A DNA stretch of 64,000 nucleotides from the NCBI RefSeq assembly GCF_025165815.1, contig NZ_JAFFZE010000020.1:1-64000 (forward strand). Reading direction: 5' to 3'. Position 1 is the stretch's first letter. Every line of letters starts with the position of its first letter. Positions 35,295 through 44,103 of the stretch are shown here, in pieces. The position numbers and the translations under genes are program-made. Under the pieces are notes generated by a model. It had not been told where the DNA came from, did no database searches, and saw nothing but the letters and a program-made list of their open reading frames with translations. Source of the stretch: Actinophytocola gossypii (GTDB lineage: Bacteria; Actinomycetota; Actinomycetes; Mycobacteriales; Pseudonocardiaceae).

Positions 35295-35675
35295 TCACGG
35301 GGGACAGGCGGCCGCCCGCTCCTGCGCGGCCAGCAACTCGTCCCCGTGCTCGGCCGTCCACCGGGCGAGTGCGCGCATCGGTCCGTCGACCAGGCTCGCG
35401 CCGAGCGCGGTGAGCCGGTACTCGACACGCGGCGGCGCGGCGCGATAGCTGAGGCGTTCGACCAGGCCGTTGGCGACCAGTCGACGCAGGGTCTCGGTCA
35501 GTACCTTGTCGCTGAGACCGCCGACCGCACCGAGCAACTCGACCCGCCGCCGCGGTCCGGTGTGCAGCCCGGCGAGCACGACCGGGTCCCAGGTGTGGGC
35601 GAACAGGTCGGTCGTCGACCGCAACCGGCAGTCCGCGAGCATCTCCACGCAGGGGCCGCTTGGGTCATCCGCCAT
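35295..35675 (-). CDS. HxlR-family transcriptional regulator
   Basis: 126 aa, a winged helix-turn-helix of HxlR type: an N-terminal cysteine pair region (PCVEMLADCRLR), TWDPVVLAGLHTGPRRRVELL, GGLSDKVLTETLRRLVANGLVER and the wing PRVEYRLTALG. Redox sensing through cysteines is known for some members. It is divergent from the reductase-like gene, which it probably controls through the 63-bp gap. Confidence 0.88.
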   Translation of the reverse strand: MADDPSGPCVEMLADCRLRSTTDLFAHTWDPVVLAGLHTGPRRRVELLGAVGGLSDKVLTETLRRLVANGLVERLSYRAAPPRVEYRLTALGASLVDGPMRALARWTAEHGDELLAAQERAAACPP

Positions 35676-35738
35676 GCCGCCATTTTCGCGCGCCGTTCCC
35701 TACCGGTTGGTGGGTATCGGAATTCCTACGGTGGCCCC

Positions 35739-36361
35739 ATGCGAATCGGAACCTGGGCACCGGCAACCTCGCCACCGCACTGGGTGCGGCGTGGGGCCGG
35801 GCCGGGCACGAGGTGTTGGTGGGCGGGCGGTCACCGGACAAGGCGGCGACCGCGGCCACCCGAATGGGCGGGCGGGCCGTGACCCCGGCCGAGGCGGTCG
35901 CCGGTCGGGACGCGGTGCTGGTCGCCGTCTCCTGGCAGGGGCTGCCGCACATCCTGAACGACGCCGGAGCGGCGGGTGGTTCGCTCGCCGGTACCCCGCT
36001 GATCGACCCCACCAACGCCGTCGAACACGGCGTCGGCGAGCTGGTCACCGCGGACCGACGGGCGATCGCCGAGCACATCGCGGACTGGGCACCCGGTGCC
36101 CAGGTGGTGAAGGCGTTCCACATGTTCCCGGCCGACCAGTGGCGGGAAGGGGCCGAACCGGTGACGGTCGTGCTGGCCGGTGACGACGAGAACGCGTTGC
36201 GGGTCACCTCCCGCCTGGTCACCGACGTGGGCGCGCGGCCGGCCGTGCTCGGACCCCTGCGGCGAGCCCGTCAGCTCGAGGAGGTCGCCGGGTTCACGAT
36301 CGGGCTCGCGTTCTCGGGCGTCGACCCGAACGCCGCCGTTCCCCGGGTACCCACGAGCTGA
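35739..36361 (+). pseudogene. NADP/F420-type reductase gene with N-terminal frameshift
   Basis: About 206 codons. The natural ATG at 35739 starts M-R-I-G, then the frame must shift by one base near 35750 to read LGTGNLATALGAAWGRAGHEVLVGGRSP, the Rossmann dinucleotide site of NADPH-dependent F420 reductase-like proteins. One missing base (expected GGA-ATC-CTG, seen GGAACCTG) explains this. The rest is intact to the stop at 36361, with a VVKAFHMFP segment. An upstream start in the main frame would give an unlikely N-terminus. Could be a real mutation or an assembly error. Confidence 0.7.
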
Positions 36362-36364
36362 GCG

Positions 36365-36412
36365 CGGCGAAGGGGCGCCCCCGCCTCCGGTCGTGGACGC
36401 CCCTTCGCCCGC
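36365..36412. terminator. Bidirectional terminator hairpin
   Basis: GCGAAGGGGCG pairs with CGCCCCTTCGC (11-bp stem, loop about 20 nt) between convergent genes. Its loop CGCCTCCGGTCGTGGA resembles that of the terminator at 32360. Confidence 0.65.
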
Positions 36413-36416
36413 CGGG

Positions 36417-36782
36417 TCACCCCATGTCCTCGGCCTCGACGATCTGCCGGATCTCGACCTCGACCTCCATCGTGGCGAACAGGTCGAGGTACTCCTTGGC
36501 GAACTCCACCGCCTCCGCCCGGTCCTTGGCGTTGATCAGCGCGAAGCCACCGATGACCTCCTTGGCCTCGGTGAACGGGCCGTCGGTCACTCTGGTGTCG
36601 CCGTCGACGGGCTTGCGCACCAGCGCGCCCTTCTCCGACGGGTGCACGCCCTCACCGCTGATCAGGATGCCCTTCTCGGCCGACGCCTGGATGAACGCGC
36701 CCATCCGCGCGACGAACTCGGGGTTCGGGTTCCACGCCTCGGCGTTGCGCTCGTCGAGCCGGTGCATCATCAGAAACCGCAT
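36417..36782 (-). CDS. YCII/DGPF-domain protein
   Basis: 121 aa from ATG 36782 (AGGAG 6 nt upstream). The segment GDTRVTDGPFTEAKEVIGGFALI is the DGPF signature of this dimeric ferredoxin-like family. Members are often found with ECF sigma factors; biochemical role unknown. Here it stands alone between a terminator and the DevR-like gene. Confidence 0.87.
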   Translation of the reverse strand: MRFLMMHRLDERNAEAWNPNPEFVARMGAFIQASAEKGILISGEGVHPSEKGALVRKPVDGDTRVTDGPFTEAKEVIGGFALINAKDRAEAVEFAKEYLDLFATMEVEVEIRQIVEAEDMG

Positions 36783-36896
36783 GGTCGCTCCTGGGTCCAT
36801 GGCTGGGGTCCGGTGTGTCGATCCGGACGCGATGACCAGCCTTCACCGACGCGTCGGACGGCGGCGGGTCCGATCGACACGCGCGCCCGAGAATTT

Positions 36897-37544
36897 TCAG
36901 GTGCGTGGTTCTCGCCGGGCGAACCAGGCCACCGCCTGGGTGCGGCGCTCCATCCCGAGCTTCGCCAGCACCGAGGTCACGTAGTTCTTCACCGTCTTCT
37001 CCGCCAGGAACAGGCGCTCGGCGATCTGCCGGTTGGTCAGCCCCTCGCCGACCAGCTCCAGCACCTTCCGCTCCCGCTCGGTCAGCGCCGACAGCTCGTC
37101 CGGCTCGGCATGGGATTCGGCATCCCGGCGCATCCGGTCCAGGACGCGCGCGGTGGTCACCGGGTCGAGCAGCGACCGGCCGGCCGCCACCTCGCGCACC
37201 GCGTCGACCAGGTCCTGGCCGCGCACCTGCTTGAGCAGGTACCCGGACGCCCCGGCCGCGATCGCCTCCACCAGCGCCCGCTTGTCGTCGAACGCGGTCA
37301 GCACCAGGCACTTCGGCGCCGGTTCCCGCTCGCGCAGCGCGCGGCACAGCGACACCCCGTCGCCGTCCGGCAGCCGCACGTCGACCACCACCACGTCCGG
37401 CCGGGTCGCGCCGACGCGGACCAGCGCCTCCTCGACCCCACCCGCCTCGGCGACCACCTCGATCCCCGGTTCGCCGTCGAGCAGGTCCCGCAGCCCGCGC
37501 CGGACCACCTCGTGGTCGTCGATCAGGGCCACCCGCACCGCCAT
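36897..37544 (-). CDS. DevR/DosR-like response regulator
   Basis: 215 aa. The receiver starts VRVALIDDHEVVRRGLRDLL and carries the acceptor in VVVVDVRLPDGDG, then GASGYLLKQV; the LuxR helix-turn-helix is LTERERKVLELVGEGLTNRQIAERLFLAEKTVKNYVTSVL and LGMERRTQA. The order and wording match mycobacterial DevR closely, including the KTVKNYV recognition helix. No kinase adjoins it; the GAF kinase at 26169 is the best partner in the window. ATG 37544 is 6 nt after a TAGTCT element. Confidence 0.88.
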   Translation of the reverse strand: MAVRVALIDDHEVVRRGLRDLLDGEPGIEVVAEAGGVEEALVRVGATRPDVVVVDVRLPDGDGVSLCRALREREPAPKCLVLTAFDDKRALVEAIAAGASGYLLKQVRGQDLVDAVREVAAGRSLLDPVTTARVLDRMRRDAESHAEPDELSALTERERKVLELVGEGLTNRQIAERLFLAEKTVKNYVTSVLAKLGMERRTQAVAWFARREPRT

Positions 37545-37550
37545 GCCCCA

Positions 37551-37556
37551 AGACTA
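37551..37556 (-). promoter_or_regulatory. Leaderless -10 element of the DevR-like gene
   Basis: TAGTCT on the minus strand, 6 nt before ATG 37544. Confidence 0.5.
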
Positions 37557-38297
37557 TTGCGTGGCCACCCCCAGCAGCCCGTGCAGCTTGCCGACCGCGC
37601 CCCGGTTGCCGTCCAGCTCGACCACCTCGTTGCCGGCCCGGCGCCACAGCCAGCGCAGCGCCGCGTCCGCCGAACCCCGAACCACCGCCTCCGCGTCGGC
37701 CTGGCCTCGTTCCACCGTCACCACGTCCGGGCCGAGCCGCACCAGCCAGCTCGCCTCCGGCACGTCGATCCGCACGGTGTCGCCGTCGCAGCTCGCCAGC
37801 TGGTCGGCGAGGTACTCCGGGTACTCCGAGGCGGCGAACGCGAGCATGCACACCAACACCTCATCGATGCCCGGCACCGCCAGCTCGGCCGGGATCGGCT
37901 CGGGAGTCACGCCGGCCGCCAGCTCGGCGTCGACCCGGTGGATCACCGTCTCGAACGCCATCCGCCGCATCCAGAACCCGACGGTCTGGTCCGGGGTGTA
38001 CCAGATCACCGAGTGGTCCGCCGGCTCGCGGACGGCGAACTCCGACGTCAGCTCCCGGTAGGCGCCGTCGAGCGCGGCCAGCGGGTCCCGGCCGAGGTCC
38101 GGCGGCCACGGCTCCGGCTCCGCGCCCCGGCGCATGGTCTCGGTCTTGTGCAGGTACACCTCGGCGACGTGCCCGGCCAGGTCGGCGCCGGTCCAGCCGG
38201 GGCAGCTCGGCACCGGCTCGCCGAGCGCGCCGGCGACCACCGATCGCAGCCGGCGGTGGTCGGCGTCCAGGTAGTCGAGGTAGGTCTTGTCGTCCAC
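37554..38297 (-). CDS. Maleylpyruvate isomerase/MDMPI-family protein (DinB-like)
   Basis: 247 aa from GTG 38297. The N-terminal four-helix DinB-like half has DADHRRLRSVV, CPGWTGADLAGHVAEVYLHK and WMRRMAFETVIHRVDAE, which give the three metal-binding His positions of mycothiol-dependent enzymes. The C-terminal half (about 165-247) is the MDMPI_C domain (GSADAALRWLWRR). Such proteins are often mycothiol-dependent isomerases or transferases. A TTG at 38309 is an alternative start. Substrate unknown. Confidence 0.83.
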   Translation of the reverse strand: MDDKTYLDYLDADHRRLRSVVAGALGEPVPSCPGWTGADLAGHVAEVYLHKTETMRRGAEPEPWPPDLGRDPLAALDGAYRELTSEFAVREPADHSVIWYTPDQTVGFWMRRMAFETVIHRVDAELAAGVTPEPIPAELAVPGIDEVLVCMLAFAASEYPEYLADQLASCDGDTVRIDVPEASWLVRLGPDVVTVERGQADAEAVVRGSADAALRWLWRRAGNEVVELDGNRGAVGKLHGLLGVATQ

Positions 38298-38327
38298 GCG
38301 GCAAGCCAACCACGGGGCGCCGACAGC

Positions 38328-39275
38328 TCAGAGCTTGCGCAGCCGGACCCGGCTGATCCGGTGGTCGGCGTCCTTGCGCAGCACCAGCGTGGCGCGCGGG
38401 CGGGTCGGCAGGATGTTGTGCACCAGGTTCGGCTCGTTGATCTCCTGCCACAGCCGGGTCGCCTCCGCGCTCGCCGCCTCGTCGGACAGCGTCGCGAAGT
38501 GGTGGAAGTGCGAGCCGGGGTCGGTGAACGCGGTGTCCCGCAGCGTGCGGAACCGCTCGACGTACCAGCGGGCGATGTCCTCGGTGTGCGCGTCGACGTA
38601 GACGGAGAAGTCGAACAGGTCGGCCACCGTCAGCCCGTGGCCCGGCAGCAGCACGTTGAGGCCCTCGACGATGAGGATGTCCGGCTTGCGCACAACCTGC
38701 GTCTCGCCGGGCACGATGTCGTACGCCAGGTGGGAGTACACCGGCGCGGACACCTCGGGCGCGCCGGACTTCACGTCGGAGACGAACCGCAGCAGGCCGC
38801 GCCGGTCGTAGCTCTCCGGGAAGCCCTTGCGGTGCATGATTCCGCGGCGGGTCAGCTCGGCCTTGGTCAGCAGGAACCCGTCGGTGGTGACCAGGTCGAC
38901 GTGCGGGTGGTCCGGCCAGCGGGCCAGCAGCGTGCGCAGCAGCCGCGCGGTGGTGGACTTGCCGACCGCGACACTGCCCGCGATCCCGATCACGAACGGC
39001 ACCTTGCGGTCCGCGTCCGGGTCGTCGCCGAGGAACGACGTGGTGTCCTCGTACAGCCGCTGCCGCGCGGCGACCCGCAGGCTGATCAGCCGGGACAGCG
39101 GCAGGTAGACGTCGACGACCTCCTCCAGGTCGACCGGGTCGCCCAGGCCGCGCAGCGCCACCAGCTCGTCCAGCGTGAGCGTCAGCGGCGTCGCCCGGCG
39201 CAGCTCCCGCCACTGCTCGCGGCGCAGCTCGACATAGGGGCTCAGGTCGCGCGCTCGCTGGTGGGTGGCCCGCAC
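38328..39275 (-). CDS. coaA: Pantothenate kinase type I
   Basis: 315 aa. It phosphorylates pantothenate with ATP in the first step of coenzyme A synthesis. Walker A is [12 protein letters not shown]; further family segments are [43 protein letters not shown] and the closing [10 protein letters not shown]. Length is typical. GTG start; divergent from the GNAT gene by 29 bp. Confidence 0.95.
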   Translation of the reverse strand: MRATHQRARDLSPYVELRREQWRELRRATPLTLTLDELVALRGLGDPVDLEEVVDVYLPLSRLISLRVAARQRLYEDTTSFLGDDPDADRKVPFVIGIAGSVAVGKSTTARLLRTLLARWPDHPHVDLVTTDGFLLTKAELTRRGIMHRKGFPESYDRRGLLRFVSDVKSGAPEVSAPVYSHLAYDIVPGETQVVRKPDILIVEGLNVLLPGHGLTVADLFDFSVYVDAHTEDIARWYVERFRTLRDTAFTDPGSHFHHFATLSDEAASAEATRLWQEINEPNLVHNILPTRPRATLVLRKDADHRISRVRLRKL

Positions 39276-39304
39276 GCCTTGAAACGTTAGGCGGTCGTGG
39301 CAGC

Positions 39305-39811
39305 GTGGGCACTGTGACTCGTGTGACTCCGTACACGTTCCGGCGGCTGACCCCCGCCGACAAACCCGAGGTGACCCGCCTGCTGGTGCGCGAGTGGGGC
39401 GCGGTCGAGGTCGTCGCGCTGGCGCTCGGCGGCCTGGTCGACGCCAGCGCGCTGCCTGGCTGGCTGGCCGAGCGGGACGGCGAGGTCGCCGGCCTGCTGA
39501 CCTACCGGACCATCGGCACGAGCGCGGACCTGGTCACGATCAACGCGTTCGCCGGCGGCGGGGTCGGTGCGGGGCTGCTGGCGGCACTGGTGGACGACCT
39601 GCGCCGGACCGGCGGCACGCGGCTGACGGTGACCACGACCAACGACAACACCCGCGCGCTGCGCTTCTACCAGCGCGCCGGGTTCCGGCTGGCCGCGCTG
39701 CGGGTGGACGCGGTCGCCGAGGCCCGGCGGATCAAACCCGGCATCCCGGAGTTGGGCGACGACGGTATCCCCATCCGGGACGAGATCGAACTGGTCATGG
39801 AAGTCCGGTGA
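39305..39811 (+). CDS. GNAT-family acetyltransferase
   Basis: 168 aa. The core has [20 protein letters not shown] as acetyl-CoA loop (a GGGVGAG variant of Q/RxxGxG/A) and [20 protein letters not shown], the typical C-terminal strand. GTG codons at 39305, 39314 and 39323 are all possible starts, and no ribosome site decides. Substrate unknown. Confidence 0.85.
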   Translation: MGTVTRVTPYTFRRLTPADKPEVTRLLVREWGAVEVVALALGGLVDASALPGWLAERDGEVAGLLTYRTIGTSADLVTINAFAGGGVGAGLLAALVDDLRRTGGTRLTVTTTNDNTRALRFYQRAGFRLAALRVDAVAEARRIKPGIPELGDDGIPIRDEIELVMEVR

Positions 39812-39838
39812 TCAGCGGTTCGCCGACTCCGGGCTCGT

Positions 39839-40471
39839 TCAGCGCAGGCCGCGCGGATCGAACACCTCGTCCCACGCGGCCATCACCTGCCGCGCGCAGT
39901 TCCTCGGCGGCACCCCGCCGACGCCGGTGCCCAGGCCAGGCAGCGCGATCGTGCGCACCACGCGCCGCACCGGGCGCTCGTCCTCCAGCCGGCCGCCACG
40001 CCACAGGTGGAACACCGCCCTGGCCGCCAGGTACGGGTGCACGGTGTCCGGCGGCAGCACCTCGCCCGGCTCACGCATCGTCGGCGCGCTGATCAGCCAC
40101 GCGGGCGCCGGCTCGCCGGTCGGCACGACCAGCGCCTGACCGACCGGCAGCTCGCCGCCGTGGTAGGCGAGTACCGCACTGCGCACGTGCTGCTCGACCG
40201 CCGGGAACGCCCGCGCGTACACCGCGTCGATGCCACCGCGCATCAACCCGAACGAGTTGGCCGGGCTGACCACCGCCTCGGCGTCGATGTCCAGCACCGA
40301 CCCCCGGTGCACCTCGACGTCGGAACGCCCCGCCACGGCCTCGGTCCAGGCGTTCGCCAGCGGCTCGTCGACGGCGCACAGCACCAGCCGCAGTGGTTCC
40401 TGGCCCCCCAGCTCTCCGGTCGCGATGCCCGCGGTGTCAGCTCCCGAATCGGCGGTCACGGCCCCCAGCAT
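39839..40471 (-). CDS. Macrodomain protein (ADP-ribose binding)
   Basis: 210 aa from ATG 40471, chosen for GAGGT 5 nt upstream. The macrodomain (about 45-205) starts DVEVHRGSVLDIDAEAVVSPANSFGLMRGGIDAVY, the ADP-ribose site, and ends with TIALPGLGTGVGGVPP, the phosphate loop. Family members remove ADP-ribose from proteins or nucleic acids or hydrolyse ADP-ribose-1''-phosphate. No partner transferase (such as DarT) is next to it. Confidence 0.85.
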   Translation of the reverse strand: MLGAVTADSGADTAGIATGELGGQEPLRLVLCAVDEPLANAWTEAVAGRSDVEVHRGSVLDIDAEAVVSPANSFGLMRGGIDAVYARAFPAVEQHVRSAVLAYHGGELPVGQALVVPTGEPAPAWLISAPTMREPGEVLPPDTVHPYLAARAVFHLWRGGRLEDERPVRRVVRTIALPGLGTGVGGVPPRNCARQVMAAWDEVFDPRGLR

Positions 40472-40597
40472 GGCACCTCGGGGGCACCGGGCGTAACCGC
40501 ACTCCCCGAACTGGTGGTACCCCATAGTGGCGCTCGCGCAAGGCGTTCACCCACCGCGACCACACGGCCTTCGGCCGATCGGCGGGAGCCACCTGCG

Positions 40598-40603
40598 TAG
40601 GCT
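40598..40603 (+). promoter_or_regulatory. Leaderless -10 element of pheA
   Basis: TAGGCT followed by 6 nt and the GTG at 40610. Confidence 0.55.
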
Positions 40604-40609
40604 CATCCC

Positions 40610-41536
40610 GTGCCGAGCATCGCCTACTTCGGACCCCGGGGAACCTTCTCCGAACAGGCCGCCCGCGTCCACGCCGGCGCCGACGACACGCTGGAGCCGA
40701 TGCGCACGGTCCCGGCCGCGCTCGCCGCGGTCCGCGCCGGCGAGGCCGACCTCGCCTGCGTGCCGGTGGAGAACTCCGTCGAGGGCGCCGTGTCGGCCAC
40801 CATGGACGCGCTCGCGGTCGACGAGCCGCTGGTCGCCGTCGCCGAGGTGGTGCTGCCGGTGCGGTTCTCCGTGCTGGTCCGCCCGAACCTCACCGCCGAC
40901 CGGGTGCGCACGGTCGCCAGCCACCCGCACGCGCTGGCCCAGGTCCAGGGCTGGCTCGCCGCGAACCTCCCGGACGCCGCGCAGACCGCCGCCAACTCCA
41001 CCGCCGCCGCCGCGGTCGGCGTGCTGGACGGCAGCTGGGACGCCGCGGTCACCGCGCCCGTCGCCGCCACCCACTACCCGCTGGACGTCCTCGCCACCGG
41101 CATCGCCGACGTCGAGGGCGCGGTGACCCGGTTCCTGCTGCTGCGCCACCCCGGCACGCTGCCCGGCCCGACCGGCTCGGACCGCACCTCGATCGTGGTC
41201 ACCGCGGCCGCCGAGCGCACCGGCGTGCTCGCCGAGCTGCTCACCGAGCTCGCGCTGCGCGGCATCAACCTCAGCCGCATCGAGTCCCGCCCGCTGAAGG
41301 GCAGGCTCGGCCAGTACCGCTTCTACCTGGACTTCGACGGGCACGTGCACGAGCAGCGGGTCGGCGACGCGCTCGCCGCGCTGCACCGCCGCTGCCAGCA
41401 CGTCCGCTTCCTCGGCTCCTACCCCAGGGCGGAACCGAGCCCGACCTCGACCGCCGCGGCGGCCGGCAACACCGACGCCGACTACGCCGCGGCCGGCGAG
41501 TGGCTGGCCGCCGTCCGCAACGGAACCGGCGGATAA
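40610..41536 (+). CDS. pheA: Prephenate dehydratase
   Basis: 308 aa. It converts prephenate to phenylpyruvate in phenylalanine synthesis. The catalytic domain (1-185) has YFGPRGTFSEQAA, CVPVENSVEGAV and VTRFLLL (the catalytic TRF motif); the ACT domain (about 193-275) has TGVLAELLTELALRGINLSRIESRP, where the ESRP loop senses phenylalanine. A low-complexity Ala/Thr tail follows. Stand-alone form without chorismate mutase. Confidence 0.95.
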   Translation: MPSIAYFGPRGTFSEQAARVHAGADDTLEPMRTVPAALAAVRAGEADLACVPVENSVEGAVSATMDALAVDEPLVAVAEVVLPVRFSVLVRPNLTADRVRTVASHPHALAQVQGWLAANLPDAAQTAANSTAAAAVGVLDGSWDAAVTAPVAATHYPLDVLATGIADVEGAVTRFLLLRHPGTLPGPTGSDRTSIVVTAAAERTGVLAELLTELALRGINLSRIESRPLKGRLGQYRFYLDFDGHVHEQRVGDALAALHRRCQHVRFLGSYPRAEPSPTSTAAAAGNTDADYAAAGEWLAAVRNGTGG

Positions 41537-41564
41537 TTCGCGCGGCGTTGTCGTCCCCGCGCTC

Positions 41565-41570
41565 TAGGCT
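41565..41570 (+). promoter_or_regulatory. Leaderless -10 element of the DrrA-like gene
   Basis: TAGGCT followed by 6 nt and ATG 41577. Confidence 0.55.
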
Positions 41571-41576
41571 GCCCGC

Positions 41577-42524
41577 ATGACAGCAGCGGTGCGCGCGGAG
41601 GGGCTGGTGAAGACCTACGGGTCCACCCGCGCCCTCGACGGCGTCGACCTGGAGATTCCGACCGGTACCGTGCTGGGCCTGCTCGGGCCGAACGGCGCCG
41701 GCAAGACCACGGCGGTCCGGATCCTCACCACCCTGCTGCGCCCGGACGCCGGCCGTGCCTGGGTCGCGGGGCACGACGTGCTCGCCGACCCGGACGCGGT
41801 ACGCCGCGCGATCGGGCTGTCCGGCCAGTACGCCGCCGTCGACGAGCAGCTCACCGGCTTCGAGAACCTCTACCTGGTCGGCCGGCTCTACGGGAAGAAC
41901 AAGACCGACGCGCGGGCGAGGGCGACCGAGCTGATCAACCGGTTCCGGCTCGACGACGCCGCCGGCCGTCCGGCGAAGACCTACTCCGGTGGCATGCGCA
42001 GGCGGCTCGACCTGGCCGGCGCGCTGGTCGCCGAACCGGCCGTGGTGCTGCTCGACGAGCCGACCACCGGCCTCGACCCGCGCGGCCGCCTGGACACCTG
42101 GGCGGTGATCGGCGAGCTGGTCGCCGACGGCGCCACCGTGCTGCTCACCACCCAGTACCTGGAGGAGGCCGACCAGCTGGCCGACACGATCCTGGTCATC
42201 GACCACGGCCGGGTCATCGCCAGCGGCACCGCCGACCAGCTCAAGACCGAGGTCGGCGGCGAACGGCTGGAGATCGTGGTCGGGGAACCGGCGGAGTTGC
42301 CCCTCACCGCGCGCGTGCTGGCCGACGTCGGCGCCGGCGAACCGAGCGTCGACGAGCAGCACCGGCGGGTGCGGGTGCTGGTCGACGCGGGCACCAAGTC
42401 GCTGATCGAGGCGCTGCGCCGGCTCGACGGCGAGGGGGTCGCGGTGCTCGACGTGAGCCTGCACCGGCCGACGCTCGACGACGTGTTCCTGTCGCTCACC
42501 GGGCATGCCGCGGAGGAAGAATGA
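41577..42524 (+). CDS. ABC transporter ATPase, DrrA-like
   Basis: 315 aa. Walker A GPNGAGKTT, signature YSGGMRRRLDLA, Walker B VVLLDEPTTGLDPR, then the C-terminal extension with LHRPTLDDVFLSLTG that marks the daunorubicin-resistance (DrrA) group. It drives export of hydrophobic compounds with the ABC-2 permease that overlaps its 3' end by 4 bp. Confidence 0.92.
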   Translation: MTAAVRAEGLVKTYGSTRALDGVDLEIPTGTVLGLLGPNGAGKTTAVRILTTLLRPDAGRAWVAGHDVLADPDAVRRAIGLSGQYAAVDEQLTGFENLYLVGRLYGKNKTDARARATELINRFRLDDAAGRPAKTYSGGMRRRLDLAGALVAEPAVVLLDEPTTGLDPRGRLDTWAVIGELVADGATVLLTTQYLEEADQLADTILVIDHGRVIASGTADQLKTEVGGERLEIVVGEPAELPLTARVLADVGAGEPSVDEQHRRVRVLVDAGTKSLIEALRRLDGEGVAVLDVSLHRPTLDDVFLSLTGHAAEEE

Positions 42525-43321
42525 CCGTCCTGACCCAGGGCATTCGCGACGGCGGGATCATCGCCTGGCGCAACCTGCTCAACGCGCGGCGCAACATCGA
42601 CTGGCTGTTCGCCGCGGTCGTCCAGCCGATCATGTTCGTGCTGCTGTTCGCCTACGTGTTCGGCGGCGCGCTCGGCGGCGGGGAGTACCGCGAGTTCCTG
42701 ATCGCCGGGATCTTCGTGCAGACCATCGCGTTCAACTCGGCGTTCACCGTCATCGGGCTGTGCAACGACCTGCAGAAGGGCATCATCGACCGGTTCCGCT
42801 CGCTGCCGATGTCGCGGCTCGCGGTGCTGCTCGGGCGCACCACCTCGGACCTGGTGGTCAGCTCGCTGGCGCTGCTGATCATGTCGCTGTGCGGGCTGCT
42901 GGTCGGCTGGCGGATCCGCGGCAGCCTGCTGGACGCGGTGCTGGCGTACCTGTTGCTGCTGCTGTTCGGGTTCGCGATGTCGTGGATCGGCGCGCTGATC
43001 GGGCTGTCCGCGCCGAGCGTGGAGGTGGCGCAGAGCGCGGGGCTGATGTGGCTGTTCCCGCTGTCGTTCATCTCCTCGGCGTTCGTCGGCGCGGGCACGA
43101 TGCCGGGGCCGCTGAAGACGATCGCGGAGTGGAACCCGTTCACCGCGGTGATCCAGTCGGTGCGGGACCTGTTCGGCAACGAAGCGCCGCCCGGGATGGC
43201 GCCGCCGGAGGGCTGGCCGGCGGACAACGCGGTGCTCTACGCGCTGGTGTCGTCGCTGGTGATCCTGGCGGTGTTCGTGCCGTGGTCGGTGGCCAAGTAC
43301 CGGCGGGTGGCCAGCAAGTAG
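42521..43321 (+). CDS. ABC-2 type permease, DrrB-like
   Basis: 266 aa with six membrane helices. The N-terminus AWRNLLNARRNIDWLFAAVVQPIMFVLLF and the central GIIDRFRSLPMSRLAVL are characteristic of DrrB-type permeases. Forms the membrane part of the exporter with the preceding ATPase. Substrate unknown; no biosynthetic genes adjoin. Confidence 0.9.
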   Translation: MTVLTQGIRDGGIIAWRNLLNARRNIDWLFAAVVQPIMFVLLFAYVFGGALGGGEYREFLIAGIFVQTIAFNSAFTVIGLCNDLQKGIIDRFRSLPMSRLAVLLGRTTSDLVVSSLALLIMSLCGLLVGWRIRGSLLDAVLAYLLLLLFGFAMSWIGALIGLSAPSVEVAQSAGLMWLFPLSFISSAFVGAGTMPGPLKTIAEWNPFTAVIQSVRDLFGNEAPPGMAPPEGWPADNAVLYALVSSLVILAVFVPWSVAKYRRVASK

Positions 43322-43443
43322 TCCCGTTTTTCTTTTGCCGGACACGGGTAGTCCTGGTTGGCAGGCAACCACTGAGGGGGGTCATCCGTCCTCTCAGTAA
43401 CCAGCTCCACTGGTTTCGGGGCCAGGACTGGAGGCGAAAAGCC

Positions 43444-44103
43444 ATGCGCAACAGGATGATGGTCGTCGGCGGGGTCGCGCTCGCGATGCTGGCGGTCGGC
43501 TGTGACACCACGTCGAACGATGCGGCGAGCCCGCCGGTGCCGACGATCAGCGATGCCGCCGGGGCGACATCCACCACCGCACCGACCAGCGAGGCGCCCA
43601 CCTCGACGAGAGAACCGGCGAAGGAACCCGCCACCCCGGCGCCCGCTCCGGCGACCCGGGAACCGGTGAAGGAGCCCGCGAGCCCGCGCGAGTGCCAGAC
43701 CAGCGAGCTGAAGCTGAGCCTGGGCAGCGGCCAGGGCGCGGCCGGCACGGTCTACCGCCCGCTGCGGTTCACCAACGTCGGCGACCGCACCTGCGTCATC
43801 CAGGGCTTCCCCGGGGTGTCGTACGTGACCGGCGACGACGGCCGCCAGGTCGGCCCGGCCGCCTACCGCGTCGGCACCAAGGGTCCGGCGATCTCGCTGG
43901 CGCCCGGCGCGACCGTGCACGCCCCGGTCGGGTTCACCCAGGTCGGCAACTACGACCCGGCGGAGTGCCGGCCGACGCACGTGCGCGGCCTGCGGGTGTA
44001 CCCGCCGCACGAGTACGACTCGATGTTCCTGCCCGCGCCGGGCACCGGCTGCGCCGGCGACCCGCCGGGGCACCAGCTGGTGGTGAAGACGGTCACCCGT
44101 TAG
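43444..44103 (+). CDS. DUF4232-type lipoprotein
   Basis: 219 aa; ATG 43444 with GGAGG 8 nt upstream. Lipobox LAVGC (Cys about 20), then a Thr/Pro/Glu-rich linker with a duplicated REPAKEPA / REPVKEPA unit, and a DUF4232 beta domain (about 85-219; LRFTNVGDRTCVIQGFPGVSYV, four cysteines). Surface protein of unknown role. It overlaps the convergent regulator gene by 11 bp. Confidence 0.8.
   Translation: MRNRMMVVGGVALAMLAVGCDTTSNDAASPPVPTISDAAGATSTTAPTSEAPTSTREPAKEPATPAPAPATREPVKEPASPRECQTSELKLSLGSGQGAAGTVYRPLRFTNVGDRTCVIQGFPGVSYVTGDDGRQVGPAAYRVGTKGPAISLAPGATVHAPVGFTQVGNYDPAECRPTHVRGLRVYPPHEYDSMFLPAPGTGCAGDPPGHQLVVKTVTR

Noticed and set aside
36897-37544. Direct coupling of the DevR-like gene to the neighbouring YCII gene as an operon
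   Set aside because: A gap of 114 bp, a separate ribosome site for YCII and the usual ECF partners of YCII proteins make a joint function doubtful.
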